NCBI GenBank assembly: GCA_016212525.1
Contig: JACRGD010000010.1
Coordinates: 62,001-126,000 of the forward strand
Length of the DNA stretch: 64,000 nucleotides
Source of the DNA: Microcaldota archaeon
GTDB lineage: Archaea > Micrarchaeota > Micrarchaeia > Anstonellales > Bilamarchaeaceae
Direction: 5' to 3'
In this document: piece by piece, positions 36,345 through 44,944 of the stretch
Position numbering within the stretch: position 1 is the first letter of the stretch
How the letters are laid out: every line of letters starts with the position of its first letter
The notes under the pieces: model-generated
The model's database searches: none
Told to the model about the DNA's origin: nothing
What the model saw: only the letters and a program-made list of their open reading frames with translations
Made by a program: the position numbers and the translations under genes

Positions 36345-37472
36345 TCAGCCAGCATCCGATTTTGAAGGTTTTTTATCTTTTTGGGGAACCCCTGTTTTGT
36401 CAGCACCATTGACAGCATAGATGGTCCTGACGGGAAAGGGGATGTTAATATTATTCTTTTTAAAAGCATAAAAAATCTCAGTATTTATAAGATGAGAAGC
36501 AGTACCCCGACTAAGCCAATCCTTAACTACATACCCATATCGAAAATTCAGAGAAAAATCACCAAAACTATCGAATCGAACCCAGATGGAAGATGGAGAT
36601 ATAAGGTCGGATTTCTGGGCAACCGAACGAAGAGCATCATTAAGGATTCGCTCAACATTAAGAACATCTTCTTTATAATCGACACCGATGATGCCAGTAA
36701 TTCCGATTTCTGGAAGAGGATATGAGAAATTTTCAAGCATTGAACTCGCAATTTTAGAGTTTGGAACGACCAGAAGATTTTTTGAGGGGAATGTTTCAAT
36801 CTTAGTCGTTCGCCAACCAATTTGTTTTACCTGTCCTTCCACGCCACCATCGGTTTTGATGTAATCATCTTCCTTGAAAGGTTTATCAACCAGAATATGG
36901 ACGCCTCCAAAAAAATTAGAGAGAGTATCCTGAAGCGCAAGGGCAACGGCAAGACCGCCTACGCCCAATCCAGTTATTATGGCAGTAGTATCAAATCCGA
37001 GTCGCTGTAGAATAAAAACAATAAAAAGAACAATGATTCCGATCCGAATAACATTTCGAACGAACGGAAAGACTTCTCGCTCATTAACTTTTCTTCCGCC
37101 AGAACGGATTTCAAGCCCGTACCAAACCAAAATAGCATCGCCAATAGAACTAAGAGCAAGACCAGTAACAGCAAGAAGCGAAAGAACCAGTAATTCAAAA
37201 TCATTAAAACCATAAAGAACAATACCAGCGTAAATCTGAGAGGCTGAAAACCAAATAGAAACAAGAAGTGCGAAAATAGGGAGATATGGACTTATTGCAG
37301 CAATGAGACGATCATCTAGAGTAGTGGTGGTTTTACCTGCAACAAAACGGATAATGCGCAAACAAAGAAGAAGAAGCAATTGAAAAAATATACCCGTACC
37401 AATTAAAAGGCAGAGGAATGCAGTAACCTTTCCACCGGGCAAATCAAGAAGAAATTGAAACTCGGAAAACAT
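36345..37472 (-). CDS. MscS-type mechanosensitive channel
   Basis: A protein of 375 residues with five or so membrane segments, the last being the pore helix (GLGVGGLAVALALQDTLSNF). The MscS beta domain and C-terminal domain follow (VDKPFKEDDYIKTDGG, QIGWRTTKIETFPSKNLLVV, VPNSKI). It opens under membrane tension to release solutes. ATG 37472 is about 26 nt after an ATTTAAAT box, fitting a leaderless start; TTG 37490 would add six residues. Confidence 0.92.
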   Translation of the reverse strand: MFSEFQFLLDLPGGKVTAFLCLLIGTGIFFQLLLLLCLRIIRFVAGKTTTTLDDRLIAAISPYLPIFALLVSIWFSASQIYAGIVLYGFNDFELLVLSLLAVTGLALSSIGDAILVWYGLEIRSGGRKVNEREVFPFVRNVIRIGIIVLFIVFILQRLGFDTTAIITGLGVGGLAVALALQDTLSNFFGGVHILVDKPFKEDDYIKTDGGVEGQVKQIGWRTTKIETFPSKNLLVVPNSKIASSMLENFSYPLPEIGITGIIGVDYKEDVLNVERILNDALRSVAQKSDLISPSSIWVRFDSFGDFSLNFRYGYVVKDWLSRGTASHLINTEIFYAFKKNNINIPFPVRTIYAVNGADKTGVPQKDKKPSKSDAG

Positions 37473-37535
37473 CAATAATAGTTTCTTCAAAAGGATTTAA
37501 ATTTTAATGTCGATTAATCTGATAATGAATCAAAT

Positions 37536-37742
37536 GCGGCTGTAGTCTAGTGATCTTTTTGACTGATGTTATTCTTATGACAAAAAACTCAACCAAAAAA
37601 TCATAAGGTCAAAATAAGTCAAATTGGTCGGATTACGGTAGGATTCCAGCTTCCCAAACTTTTTGGAAAAAAGTTTGATCAAAAAACTTTCTCTAAAAAA
37701 TAGAAAAAGCTGGTGGCCCGGGTTCGAATCCCGGCAGCCGCA
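37536..37742 (+). tRNA. tRNA-Gly (CCC) with two introns, one in the D-loop
   Basis: The acceptor is GCGGCTG/CAGCCGC with A73, and the T-arm CCGGG-TTCGAAT-CCCGG. The anticodon stem CCAGC/GCTGG has loop TTCCCA|A, anticodon CCC. One intron of 51 nt (37657-37707) is at 37/38 and opens with an AACTTTTTGGAAAAAAGTTT hairpin. The other, about 85 nt (37553-37637, ends ambiguous by 1-2 nt), splits the D-loop between TCTAGTG and GTAGGAT. It folds by TTTTGAC/GTCAAAA and CTTATGA/TCATAAG. Removing both gives a standard 71-nt tRNA-Gly. Confidence 0.93.
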
Positions 37743-37743
37743 T

Positions 37744-38208
37744 TTATCCTATTTTTTTAATCGATAAACTTAGTGATCTAATAAAAACTAATGTTCCTAA
37801 GAAACTTATTAAGATATTAGTGGGTGTAGGGTCGAGAAATTTAGTTAATATGGTTATGATGCCAATTGCAATTGCTGCTCCAAAAAAATAAGCTACAGTT
37901 GGCAGTTGGTGTGAAAGCTCTGGATACTTATTTTTTGTATATTTTGAGACAATTAGCGACAGTAAGCATACTAACGCTATGATTGCTACGAGCTGAATGC
38001 GGTTTGAATCGTTGTCTATAAGTAAAAGAGCTAAAAACATTACCATGTCCGTCGAAGTAAATAGAATAAACGCCAGCATTCTTTTTGTTAGCGTTTCTCC
38101 TAGAAAAATAACAAGAGCATTTCTGTAGTTAGGTACTTGGGCAAATTCAGTAATAACTTCGGTTATTCCAAATATATCTCTTTCATTAAATTTATCCGTT
38201 AGACTCAT
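37744..38208 (-). CDS. hypothetical membrane protein, four helices
   Basis: A protein of 154 residues. Hydrophobic segments lie at about 44-64, 69-88, 100-122 and 127-146. The N-terminal 40 residues look cytoplasmic. No family is recognised. Its ATG overlaps the stop of the endonuclease IV-like gene by one base (TAATG), so it is coupled to it. Confidence 0.6.
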   Translation of the reverse strand: MSLTDKFNERDIFGITEVITEFAQVPNYRNALVIFLGETLTKRMLAFILFTSTDMVMFLALLLIDNDSNRIQLVAIIALVCLLSLIVSKYTKNKYPELSHQLPTVAYFFGAAIAIGIITILTKFLDPTPTNILISFLGTLVFIRSLSLSIKKIG

Positions 38209-39044
38209 TATGATTCCTCATAACAGTTCTTCAAAAGCAATGCATCAGTTTCAAGATTAGGAGATTCCACGGTGACGCAGCCTTTGCAGTCATAATCCTT
38301 AAGGGCTTTCATCAAATCTCCATAATTCCATTTTGGATCTTCTTCAATTGTCAAATGATTTTTTTCTCCCTTATCTCCAAAGTTTACACCCTGGATATGA
38401 AGGTGCATTTCCTCAAGACCTAGCTTTCTTCCGAATCCGGTTTCCAGTTTATCTAAAATTTTACAATATTCATCGTAATTATTTACGCGGCCATCAGTAG
38501 TTGCACGAACGTGTGAAAAATCAATACATGGAAGAACCCGATCAAAACCCTGTGAAAACTCAATTAATTCATCAATCGTCCCAAATTGAGCATATTTACC
38601 AGCAGTTTCTGGACGCAACCAAACATTAATTTTCTCGTCCTTACACTCCTGAATAGCTTTTTCAAACTGTTCTTTGACATTTTTGAAAACGTCTTCTTTG
38701 GAAGAATCAAGTCGATATGCTGAATGGACACAAACAGAATATCCGCCGCAGGCATGGAGGGTTTTTGCAGCTGCAACCAATCTACTACGACTCGCATTAC
38801 GTTTTTCTAAATCAGCAGCATTTAAGTTGATAAAATAAGATGCATGAGCAGTCAATTTTACATTTTCATCTTCGGAGATTTTTTTTATTTGAGGGGCTTT
38901 TTCTTTTGAAATAGTTATATTTCGAACAAACTCCAATTCCATAGATCCAAGACCAAGTTCGTTTATTTTTACAATTCCATTTTCAGTATTTCTTGGTTCT
39001 GTTGAAAGAGGAATGCCTCCGGTTCCAAAATAAAGTTTGTCCAT
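38208..39044 (-). CDS. endonuclease IV-like TIM-barrel protein
   Basis: A protein of 278 residues of the AP-endonuclease-2/xylose-isomerase-like fold. KLYFGTGGIPLST at the N-terminus, LTAHASYFINL, SVCVHSAYRL, WLRPETAGK, CIDFSHVRA, MHLHIQG and VTVESPN give the His/Glu/Asp metal ligands in the order of Nfo. It probably cuts DNA at abasic sites, which fits the nth gene elsewhere in the window. ATG 39044 is preferred to TTG 39053. Confidence 0.82.
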   Translation of the reverse strand: MDKLYFGTGGIPLSTEPRNTENGIVKINELGLGSMELEFVRNITISKEKAPQIKKISEDENVKLTAHASYFINLNAADLEKRNASRSRLVAAAKTLHACGGYSVCVHSAYRLDSSKEDVFKNVKEQFEKAIQECKDEKINVWLRPETAGKYAQFGTIDELIEFSQGFDRVLPCIDFSHVRATTDGRVNNYDEYCKILDKLETGFGRKLGLEEMHLHIQGVNFGDKGEKNHLTIEEDPKWNYGDLMKALKDYDCKGCVTVESPNLETDALLLKNCYEES

Positions 39045-39116
39045 AAAATCCAAATTTCACACATAGCTTCTTAATGCTTCTCTGTTCAGAGGCAATCTAC
39101 AAAGGTGATATGAAAA

Positions 39117-39182
39117 ATGGCAACTAAAAAGAAAGTAGCTCCAAAAAAGAAGGTTCCAGCAAAGAAAAAGAAAAGCAGATAA
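39117..39182 (+). CDS. lysine-rich micro-ORF, 21 aa
   Basis: ATG 39117 is 7 nt after GGTGAT, an ideal ribosome site. The product reads MATKKKVAPKKKVPAK followed by a Lys/Ser/Arg end; 12 of 21 residues are lysine. An inverted repeat and T-run follow directly (39183-39223). It resembles histone-H1-like nucleic-acid-binding tails and the Lys-rich N-terminus of S9 in this window. It may be a real microprotein or a leader. Confidence 0.45.
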   Translation: MATKKKVAPKKKVPAKKKKSR

Positions 39183-39223
39183 ATTAATTGATTAAGTTAC
39201 TTTTTTATTATTTCTCAATTAAT
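39183..39223 (+). terminator. stem-loop with T-run after the micro-ORF
   Basis: ATTAATTGA (39183-39191) and TCAATTAAT (39215-39223) form a 9-bp stem; the loop contains TTTTTT. It follows the micro-ORF stop at once and lies upstream of the end of convergent glyA, so it may terminate transcripts. Confidence 0.4.
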
Positions 39224-39267
39224 AAAATAAATTAAAGGAAAGAAAAAAACAACTTTTATAAAAAAAA

Positions 39268-40632
39268 TTAATAATCCAAAGTACGATATAGAGGATACTT
39301 TTTACAGAATTCTATTACATCATGTTTCACTTCAAGGACAACTGAATTGGATCTAATTTCTTCCCTAAATTTGGCAAGATATTCCTTAAGCTTAGATTTT
39401 TCCTCAGGCAGAGCATACTTTGCACAAACTTCTTTTATTATTTTGGCAATGCAAAGAGCAATAAATCTCATCTCAGTTTCTTTCATTCCCCGAGTAGTTA
39501 CAGCTGGAGTTCCCAACCGCGCGCCGCTTGGGTAAAATGCAGAAGAGGGATCCGCTGGGATGGTATTTTTATTAAGAGTAATGTTTGCTAGATCCAAAGC
39601 ATCCTGAACAAATATACCCTTACCCTTGCCAAAAGGAGTTAGATCAATTAGAATCATATGATTATCAGTACCGTCAGTAACAATCTTAATTCCGTTTTCC
39701 ATCAGAGATTTTCCTAAAGCACGGGAATTTTTGACGATTTGGTGTGCATATTCTCGGAATTCGGGTTTGGACGCCTCTCCAAGGGCAACTGCAATAGCAG
39801 CAGTCTGATGATCATGAGGACCTCCCTGAAGGCCAGGAAAAACGGCCTTATCAACTTTATCGGCAAGATCAGGATCTTTTTCGAGACCTTTTTTAGTAAC
39901 CATGATCATGGCTCCCCTAGGACCACGAAGAGTTTTGTGAGTGGTGGTAGTTATTATGTGAGCATACGGTGCAGGACTTTTGTGAGCTCCACCAATAACT
40001 AGACCGGAAATGTGTGCAATGTCAGCAGCCAGATACGCACCGACTTCGTCTGCGATTTTACTCAGTTCTTCAAATGGAAATTCGCGTACGTATGCAGTTG
40101 CTCCGACCCAGATTAATTTTGGTCGATGTTCATGAGCGAGTCTTCGAACCTCATCAATATCGATATAACCATCAGATTTAACATGATAAGGAACACTTTT
40201 GAAGAATAGTGCGGAGAAGTTTACCTTCCAACCATGAGTTAAGTGACCTCCATCAGGTAAGTTCATACCCAAAACAGAATCGCCAGGCTTGCAAGTCGCA
40301 AGATAAACAGCCATGTTGGCAGGACTTCCTGAGTAGGGCTGAACATTTACATGTGGAACTTCAAAGAGTTTTTTAGCACGCTCGATTGCAAGTTTTTCAA
40401 CTTCATCAACGTGTTCGTTTCCACCATAATAGCGCCTTCCAGGGTAACCTTCAGAATATTTATTTGTAAAAACAGAACCCAAGGCATGAATAACCGCAAG
40501 GCTAACAACATTTTCAGAGGGAATAAGTTCAAGACCCTCGCTCATTCGAGTCATTTCCTTTTTTATTATACCATAGACTTCCGGATCAGTCGTTTTTATC
40601 GAGCCATTAAAGAAAGTTTCCAAACTAGACAT
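39268..40632 (-). CDS. glyA: serine hydroxymethyltransferase
   Basis: A protein of 454 residues. Conserved PLP-enzyme segments are SEGYPGRRYYGGNEHVDEVE, HVNVQPYSGSPANMAVY, and TTTTHKTLRGPRGAMI with the PLP lysine. FPGLQGGPHDH also appears. It moves a one-carbon unit between serine and a folate or pterin carrier. ATG 40632 has a strong GGGAGG site; the longer TTG/ATG forms upstream are unlikely. Confidence 0.97.
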   Translation of the reverse strand: MSSLETFFNGSIKTTDPEVYGIIKKEMTRMSEGLELIPSENVVSLAVIHALGSVFTNKYSEGYPGRRYYGGNEHVDEVEKLAIERAKKLFEVPHVNVQPYSGSPANMAVYLATCKPGDSVLGMNLPDGGHLTHGWKVNFSALFFKSVPYHVKSDGYIDIDEVRRLAHEHRPKLIWVGATAYVREFPFEELSKIADEVGAYLAADIAHISGLVIGGAHKSPAPYAHIITTTTHKTLRGPRGAMIMVTKKGLEKDPDLADKVDKAVFPGLQGGPHDHQTAAIAVALGEASKPEFREYAHQIVKNSRALGKSLMENGIKIVTDGTDNHMILIDLTPFGKGKGIFVQDALDLANITLNKNTIPADPSSAFYPSGARLGTPAVTTRGMKETEMRFIALCIAKIIKEVCAKYALPEEKSKLKEYLAKFREEIRSNSVVLEVKHDVIEFCKKYPLYRTLDY

Positions 40633-40729
40633 AAGTAAAACCTCCCGCTGTAATTGGGCTACCAACAATTAAAAAGCAATCGAGCTAACATTTCATGCAA
40701 TAACAAATATTTAGTTCAGGATAATTCAT

Positions 40730-40863
40730 GCCGACGTCGCATAACCCGGTAGTGCGCATGACTGGAAGAAGTTTTTTAGAAAAAACTTCACTAAAAAACA
40801 AAAAAGCTAAAATCCAGCGATCATGTCCCTTTGGGATTCCAAGTTCAAATCTTGGCGTCGGCG
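40730..40863 (+). tRNA. tRNA-Ser (GGA) with one intron
   Basis: The acceptor is GCCGACG/CGTCGGC with discriminator G, typical of Ser. A long variable arm (TCCC-TTT-GGGA) and T-arm CCAAG-TTCAAAT-CTTGG are present. The anticodon stem CATGA/TCATG has loop CTGGAA|A, anticodon GGA. The 52-nt intron (40768-40819) is at 37/38; CTGG of the loop pairs with CCAG near its 3' end, giving a bulge-helix-bulge. Its GAAGTTTTTT/AAAAAACTTC hairpin resembles the other introns here in layout. T-rich sequence follows. Confidence 0.95.
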
Positions 40864-41072
40864 ATTTTCATTTTTCTTTATCCAGATCTTCATCTTTTTC
40901 CTGCATTCGATAAATCTTCGCTCGGCTGAGAATTCCATGCCACAATAGACATAATCCATCATAACACATAATTCACTCAACTTGGAGTTTTAGATCTGGG
41001 AAAATGAGGCAATGCTAAATGAAAAGAACATAAGAACACTGGTTTTTATAGCTAATGAGCAAAATAGTTTCG

Positions 41073-41585
41073 ATGTCTATGAAAAAAATTCTATTATCGA
41101 TTTTGGTACTGGGATTATTGATTTTTGGATGCACGGGCCAGGGTGGAACAGGTTCAGGCACCTTAGGAACAGGTGGAGGCGGCGTTGCATCACTTGCATC
41201 ATGTACAAGCAACTGTCAAAGCAGCGGATTACCAGAGCGAACGCAAATAGTATGTATTGCTGGTTGTCACATGGATGAAGCAAAAAGAGCCAGAAGTGAT
41301 CAAACATGCGACCAATTTTTTGATAGATACCCGCAAGAAAGAGTGTACTATCAAGGATGTCTGGATGTTGCAGCAGGCGCAATGAATTCGATATCCCCCT
41401 GTAATAAAATTTCAGAAGGAGCAAGAAGAAATACTTGCGTAGAAGCAGCAGCTGCAGATGCACATAATCCAGCACTCTGTGATCAAATGAGACAAGTAGA
41501 TACCAGCCCAGATCCAGACTTGCAAGCAGCATACGAAAGAACATTTGGTCAAAGTCAAAGCGAATGTCGAACAGACGCAGGATAA
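41073..41585 (+). CDS. Cys-rich secreted lipoprotein
   Basis: 170 residues from ATG 41073, chosen because TTTTTATA (41042-41049) puts transcription start there. The signal peptide KKILLSILVLGLLIFGC has a lipobox-like end. A Gly/Thr-rich linker follows. The mature part has about ten cysteines in repeats of the type CxxxxxxxxxRxxC with Ala-rich helices (CVEAAAADAHNPALCDQM). The same cysteine-helix style occurs in the 414-aa protein at 54495. Function unknown. Confidence 0.6.
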   Translation: MSMKKILLSILVLGLLIFGCTGQGGTGSGTLGTGGGGVASLASCTSNCQSSGLPERTQIVCIAGCHMDEAKRARSDQTCDQFFDRYPQERVYYQGCLDVAAGAMNSISPCNKISEGARRNTCVEAAAADAHNPALCDQMRQVDTSPDPDLQAAYERTFGQSQSECRTDAG

Positions 41586-41619
41586 ATAAACAATACCTTT
41601 TCCTTTTTTTGTGAATCAG

Positions 41620-42096
41620 ATGATAAAAATAAAACAAATTTTAGTTGTAGCGGCCATAATAAGAAAACAGAATAGAATACTTATTTGCCAAAGAAGCAAT
41701 AAAGATAAAAATCACCCACTTAAATGGGAGTTTCCTGGGGGGAAGGTAGAAAATGAAGAATCTCCAGAGCAGGCACTGCAACGAGAGATGAAAGAAGAAT
41801 TAGGCATAAAAACAGAGATAGGAAAAATTTTTGGAGCCTCGACAAAGACATATGAAGAATATAGAGAAGGCAAAGTAGCAAAAAAGAGACGAATAATAAT
41901 TCTGGCATATGAAACAAAGACAACCGAAATACCAAAAAATCAAGAATTTGAAGAAGTAAAATGGGAAGAGATAGATAAACTAGAAGAGTACGATTTTTTA
42001 GACGCAGATAAAGAGTTTGTAAAAAAACTACAGAACGAAAAGAGAGGAAGAAAAATCAGACTGATCCAGAACCAAAATACATATAAGGATATTTAG
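41620..42096 (+). CDS. NUDIX hydrolase (MutT-like)
   Basis: A protein of 158 residues. The Nudix box runs from GGKVENEESPEQALQREMKE into ELG, complete with the REXXEE glutamates. LKWEFPGGK before it is the MutT 8-oxo-dGTPase style. It likely cleanses oxidised nucleotides. The C-terminal 25 residues (KRGRKIRLIQNQ) are basic and outside the domain. ATG 41620 is preferred over GTG 41611. Confidence 0.9.
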   Translation: MIKIKQILVVAAIIRKQNRILICQRSNKDKNHPLKWEFPGGKVENEESPEQALQREMKEELGIKTEIGKIFGASTKTYEEYREGKVAKKRRIIILAYETKTTEIPKNQEFEEVKWEEIDKLEEYDFLDADKEFVKKLQNEKRGRKIRLIQNQNTYKDI

Positions 42097-42120
42097 TAAG
42101 TGCATACACAGGTGAAACTA

Positions 42121-42771
42121 GTGGAATTCAAGAAAAAAGAGACGATAATACTAATCATAGCAATACTGGCATGCGGATTTTTAGTGTTTGGATGCGTTGA
42201 CTCCAAAACACCCCAGATCCCTCCAAAAGAAACAGACATAAGTAACAAAAATATACGATGCAATAACATAACACAGGAAAGTCCAGTCATCAAGACAGAA
42301 TGTACAAATGTTTCGTTTACAGAACCAGTTTGTATCAACAGAGAATTGCCATATAGAATCGAACCAGTAAACCAAGTAGACATTTGCAGTTTGGACAGTA
42401 ACTCAGAAAATTGTTTAGGAAAACCGCTGAGTATGTGTCAACACTGCGAAGCAGTAACAACAACATGTGCAATAAAAATAACAAACCTAGATTCACTTAA
42501 AGCAGGGGAATGGGAATTTGGGGCCAATATGTCAGTAGGAAGAACACAGATAACAAAGGAGAAAAAAACAATCAAGGTAGAACCTGGAGCAACAGAAACC
42601 CTCAAGTATGACCATAACTACAACACAAATGGAGTGATGGTCGGTGCAGACTGCAACATTTTTGTAAGCAAAAAACCACAAGTATTTGAGTGTAATCAAA
42701 TAACAAGAGAAAGGGTAGAATGTAAAAACATAACAGACATCATAAGAACAGTTAGACAGGACTGCTCATAA
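42121..42771 (+). CDS. secreted lipoprotein with cysteine pairs
   Basis: 216 residues from GTG 42121, selected for AGGTGA 5 nt upstream. The signal segment TIILIIAILACGFLVFGC ends in a lipobox-like cysteine. The outer part has about a dozen cysteines and looks beta-rich (GAKITNLDS-type strands around 120-170). A motif C-N-x-I-T-x-E occurs near both ends of the mature part (RCNNITQES, ECNQITRER), so it may bracket a repeat. No family is recognised. Confidence 0.55.
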   Translation: MEFKKKETIILIIAILACGFLVFGCVDSKTPQIPPKETDISNKNIRCNNITQESPVIKTECTNVSFTEPVCINRELPYRIEPVNQVDICSLDSNSENCLGKPLSMCQHCEAVTTTCAIKITNLDSLKAGEWEFGANMSVGRTQITKEKKTIKVEPGATETLKYDHNYNTNGVMVGADCNIFVSKKPQVFECNQITRERVECKNITDIIRTVRQDCS

Positions 42772-42816
42772 TTTTTTCTTTAAATTTTTTGGTTGCTTTT
42801 TTCAAATAGCACAAAA

Positions 42817-43743
42817 TCAGGGAAGAATTTTATGAATTCTTATCATCTTAACTGCAAGACCCTTAGTTTTACCCTTAATTAAATCAGATTCGGAAACCAT
42901 AAGTTCACCCACACCCAAAAATTCAGAGCCGCAATAGACAGAAACCAGAGCTCCCCGCTCAGGAGAACCAAAAATACGCTCGAGCGCAGGAATCATTATA
43001 GGGCAACCGGAAATAATAGACTTTAAGGAAGAGGATTTCACAACTATTTTTGGGAAGTTTATTAGTAGGGCCGGAGAGATAAGAAACGAATTGAGAAGAT
43101 CGGAGTGCCCTAAAGAAGAATTTAGCCAAACGGCATCGGAGATGGACTGAATAGAATGAGTTTGGGTTTCGAGAATATTACCAACAGCAGTGCGTCTTAG
43201 CTCTTCCATTCGTGCACCGCCACAAAGTTTGCCCATATCTTCACAAAGAGTGCGGATATAAGTACCCGCATCAACCTTTGTTTCAAAAAGAACGAAGCGA
43301 TTATTTTGTGAATATTCTATAATTCGTAAATAATGAATTTTTCGCTTGCGAGGAACCTTTTTAACTGCGCTAATAAGAGGAGGGGTTTGAGTTATAGTTC
43401 CCTCAAAACGTGCAAAAAGTGAAGAGATTTCTTCTTTAGTCATGAGTTTTTTAAACTTAATTAGACCAACATAAATTTTGTCTTTTGCAGAAATAAACTG
43501 AAGTAGTTTAGTTGCACGACCCAAGGCAACCGGAAGAACACCAGAAACATCCGGATCCAAAGTGCCAGCATGACCAGCACGCTTTGCACCCACAAGTTTT
43601 TTCACCAGAGTAGTAACTTCATGGCTGGTAAGACCAGGAGGTTTGTCAACAAGCACAACTGAATCATCAATAAGCACGGAAATTGAGTTAGGTGAGCCAT
43701 CAGATGCACAAGTTCGTGAGATCTGTGCAGAATTAAACGCCAT
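42817..43743 (-). CDS. cbf5: tRNA/rRNA pseudouridine synthase Cbf5 (TruB family)
   Basis: 308 residues from ATG 43743. VLVDKPPGLTSHEVTTLVKK opens the catalytic domain; the catalytic Asp is in HAGTLDPDVSGVLPVALG; RTLCEDMGKLCGGARMEELR follows; a PUA domain forms the end (about 225-308). It makes pseudouridine guided by H/ACA RNAs with Nop10, Gar1 and L7Ae, and can act on tRNA U55. It overlaps pgk by 11 nt. Confidence 0.94.
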   Translation of the reverse strand: MAFNSAQISRTCASDGSPNSISVLIDDSVVLVDKPPGLTSHEVTTLVKKLVGAKRAGHAGTLDPDVSGVLPVALGRATKLLQFISAKDKIYVGLIKFKKLMTKEEISSLFARFEGTITQTPPLISAVKKVPRKRKIHYLRIIEYSQNNRFVLFETKVDAGTYIRTLCEDMGKLCGGARMEELRRTAVGNILETQTHSIQSISDAVWLNSSLGHSDLLNSFLISPALLINFPKIVVKSSSLKSIISGCPIMIPALERIFGSPERGALVSVYCGSEFLGVGELMVSESDLIKGKTKGLAVKMIRIHKILP

Positions 43744-44944
43744 GAGATTTACCAGAAGAAAACTTTTTGGCGCTTGTATCAAGAGAAACCACACCGGGAA
43801 GGGATTTGCCACAAAGATATTCGATGAGTGCCTTGCCAGATAAACTCACATAACCAAAGTATTTTTTATCGATATTGAATTTTTCAATCGCAGAAATAGT
43901 GTGGCCTCCTCCGATGAGAGAAAATGCATCACAACGAGCAACAGCATCCAGCATAGCTTTTGTACCTTTGGAAAAGTCATCCAATTCATAAACACCCATA
44001 GGACCATTCATCACAATGACAGAAGAATGAGAAATAATATCTGAGAAATGAGCAATGGTTTTCTCACCAATATCCCAGATTTCACCATGAGAAATAGTAG
44101 AAGAGTCGGATTCGGAGCGAACCATTTTTATAGAAAGACCAACATCCAGAGGCAAAACTATCTTATCGGAGTATTTTTGAAGCAGATCTTTCGCCTCAGG
44201 AACATACGCATCGAGCTTCGCATTTTTTAAATATTCACGCGAGCCACCTACAGATCGACCTGAAGCATATAAGAGTAGAACAGATAGTGCCCCACCAACC
44301 AAGATATACTTAGCCCGGCCTTCAGCAAGCCATTTCTTCATAACCGCAAAGGAATCCTCAACCTTTGAACCTCCAAAAATGAAAGTCACGTCCTTTGCAT
44401 GACGAACCTTGTCGACGGCTTCGATTTCAGAGGCAAGAACATCACCAGCAAAACTAGGCATTCTACTTGTGAACCCTACAATGCTAGAGTGTTTGCGATG
44501 TGCTATTGAAAGAGCATCAAGAACAAAATAATCGGCAAATGGAGCGAGGTTTGAAACGATTTCGCCCTCCCCATCTGGATGATCAGTTTCGCAACTAAGA
44601 GAACGAACATTTTCCAGAACCAAAACATCACCATCTTGCAGCTTAGATATTGCGTGTTTGGCCCGATCTCCAATTACATCATCTACAAAGTGAACATTTC
44701 GACCGATTGCGTCTCTTAGAATCCGAGCGTGTTGCTCCAAAGATATAAAATCGTCACCACCAAAGCGACCCTGATGCGCAAGAACAATTACACGGGCACC
44801 GCGAGCAGCTAATTCAGAAATGGTTTTAGAGTGGGCCTGGATACGAGTAGAGCTGGTGATCTTGCCGTCATTTAGAGGACAGTTAAGATCAACTCTTAGC
44901 AATATTCGTTTCCCCTTGACCTGATGGTTTATTATTTTCTGCAT
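43733..44944 (-). CDS. pgk: phosphoglycerate kinase
   Basis: A protein of 403 residues. RILLRVDLNCPLNDGKI at the N-terminus, ARVIVLAHQGRFGG, FIFGGSKVEDSFAVMKKWL and SLIGGGHTISAIEKF are the family signatures across both lobes. It makes ATP from 1,3-bisphosphoglycerate or the reverse. ATG 44944 is used; GTG 44953 is upstream. It overlaps topA by 56 nt and cbf5 by 11 nt. Confidence 0.96.
   Translation of the reverse strand: MQKIINHQVKGKRILLRVDLNCPLNDGKITSSTRIQAHSKTISELAARGARVIVLAHQGRFGGDDFISLEQHARILRDAIGRNVHFVDDVIGDRAKHAISKLQDGDVLVLENVRSLSCETDHPDGEGEIVSNLAPFADYFVLDALSIAHRKHSSIVGFTSRMPSFAGDVLASEIEAVDKVRHAKDVTFIFGGSKVEDSFAVMKKWLAEGRAKYILVGGALSVLLLYASGRSVGGSREYLKNAKLDAYVPEAKDLLQKYSDKIVLPLDVGLSIKMVRSESDSSTISHGEIWDIGEKTIAHFSDIISHSSVIVMNGPMGVYELDDFSKGTKAMLDAVARCDAFSLIGGGHTISAIEKFNIDKKYFGYVSLSGKALIEYLCGKSLPGVVSLDTSAKKFSSGKSHGV

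Noticed and set aside
37553-37637. A C/D-box guide RNA inside the tRNA-Gly D-loop intron
   Set aside because: CTGA and TGATG-like words occur, but no proper C/D and C'/D' order with spacing is present.
42817-43812. Longer Cbf5 start at 43812
   Set aside because: The extra 23 residues are hydrophobic, fall inside pgk and have no counterpart in Cbf5; ATG 43743 fits the family.
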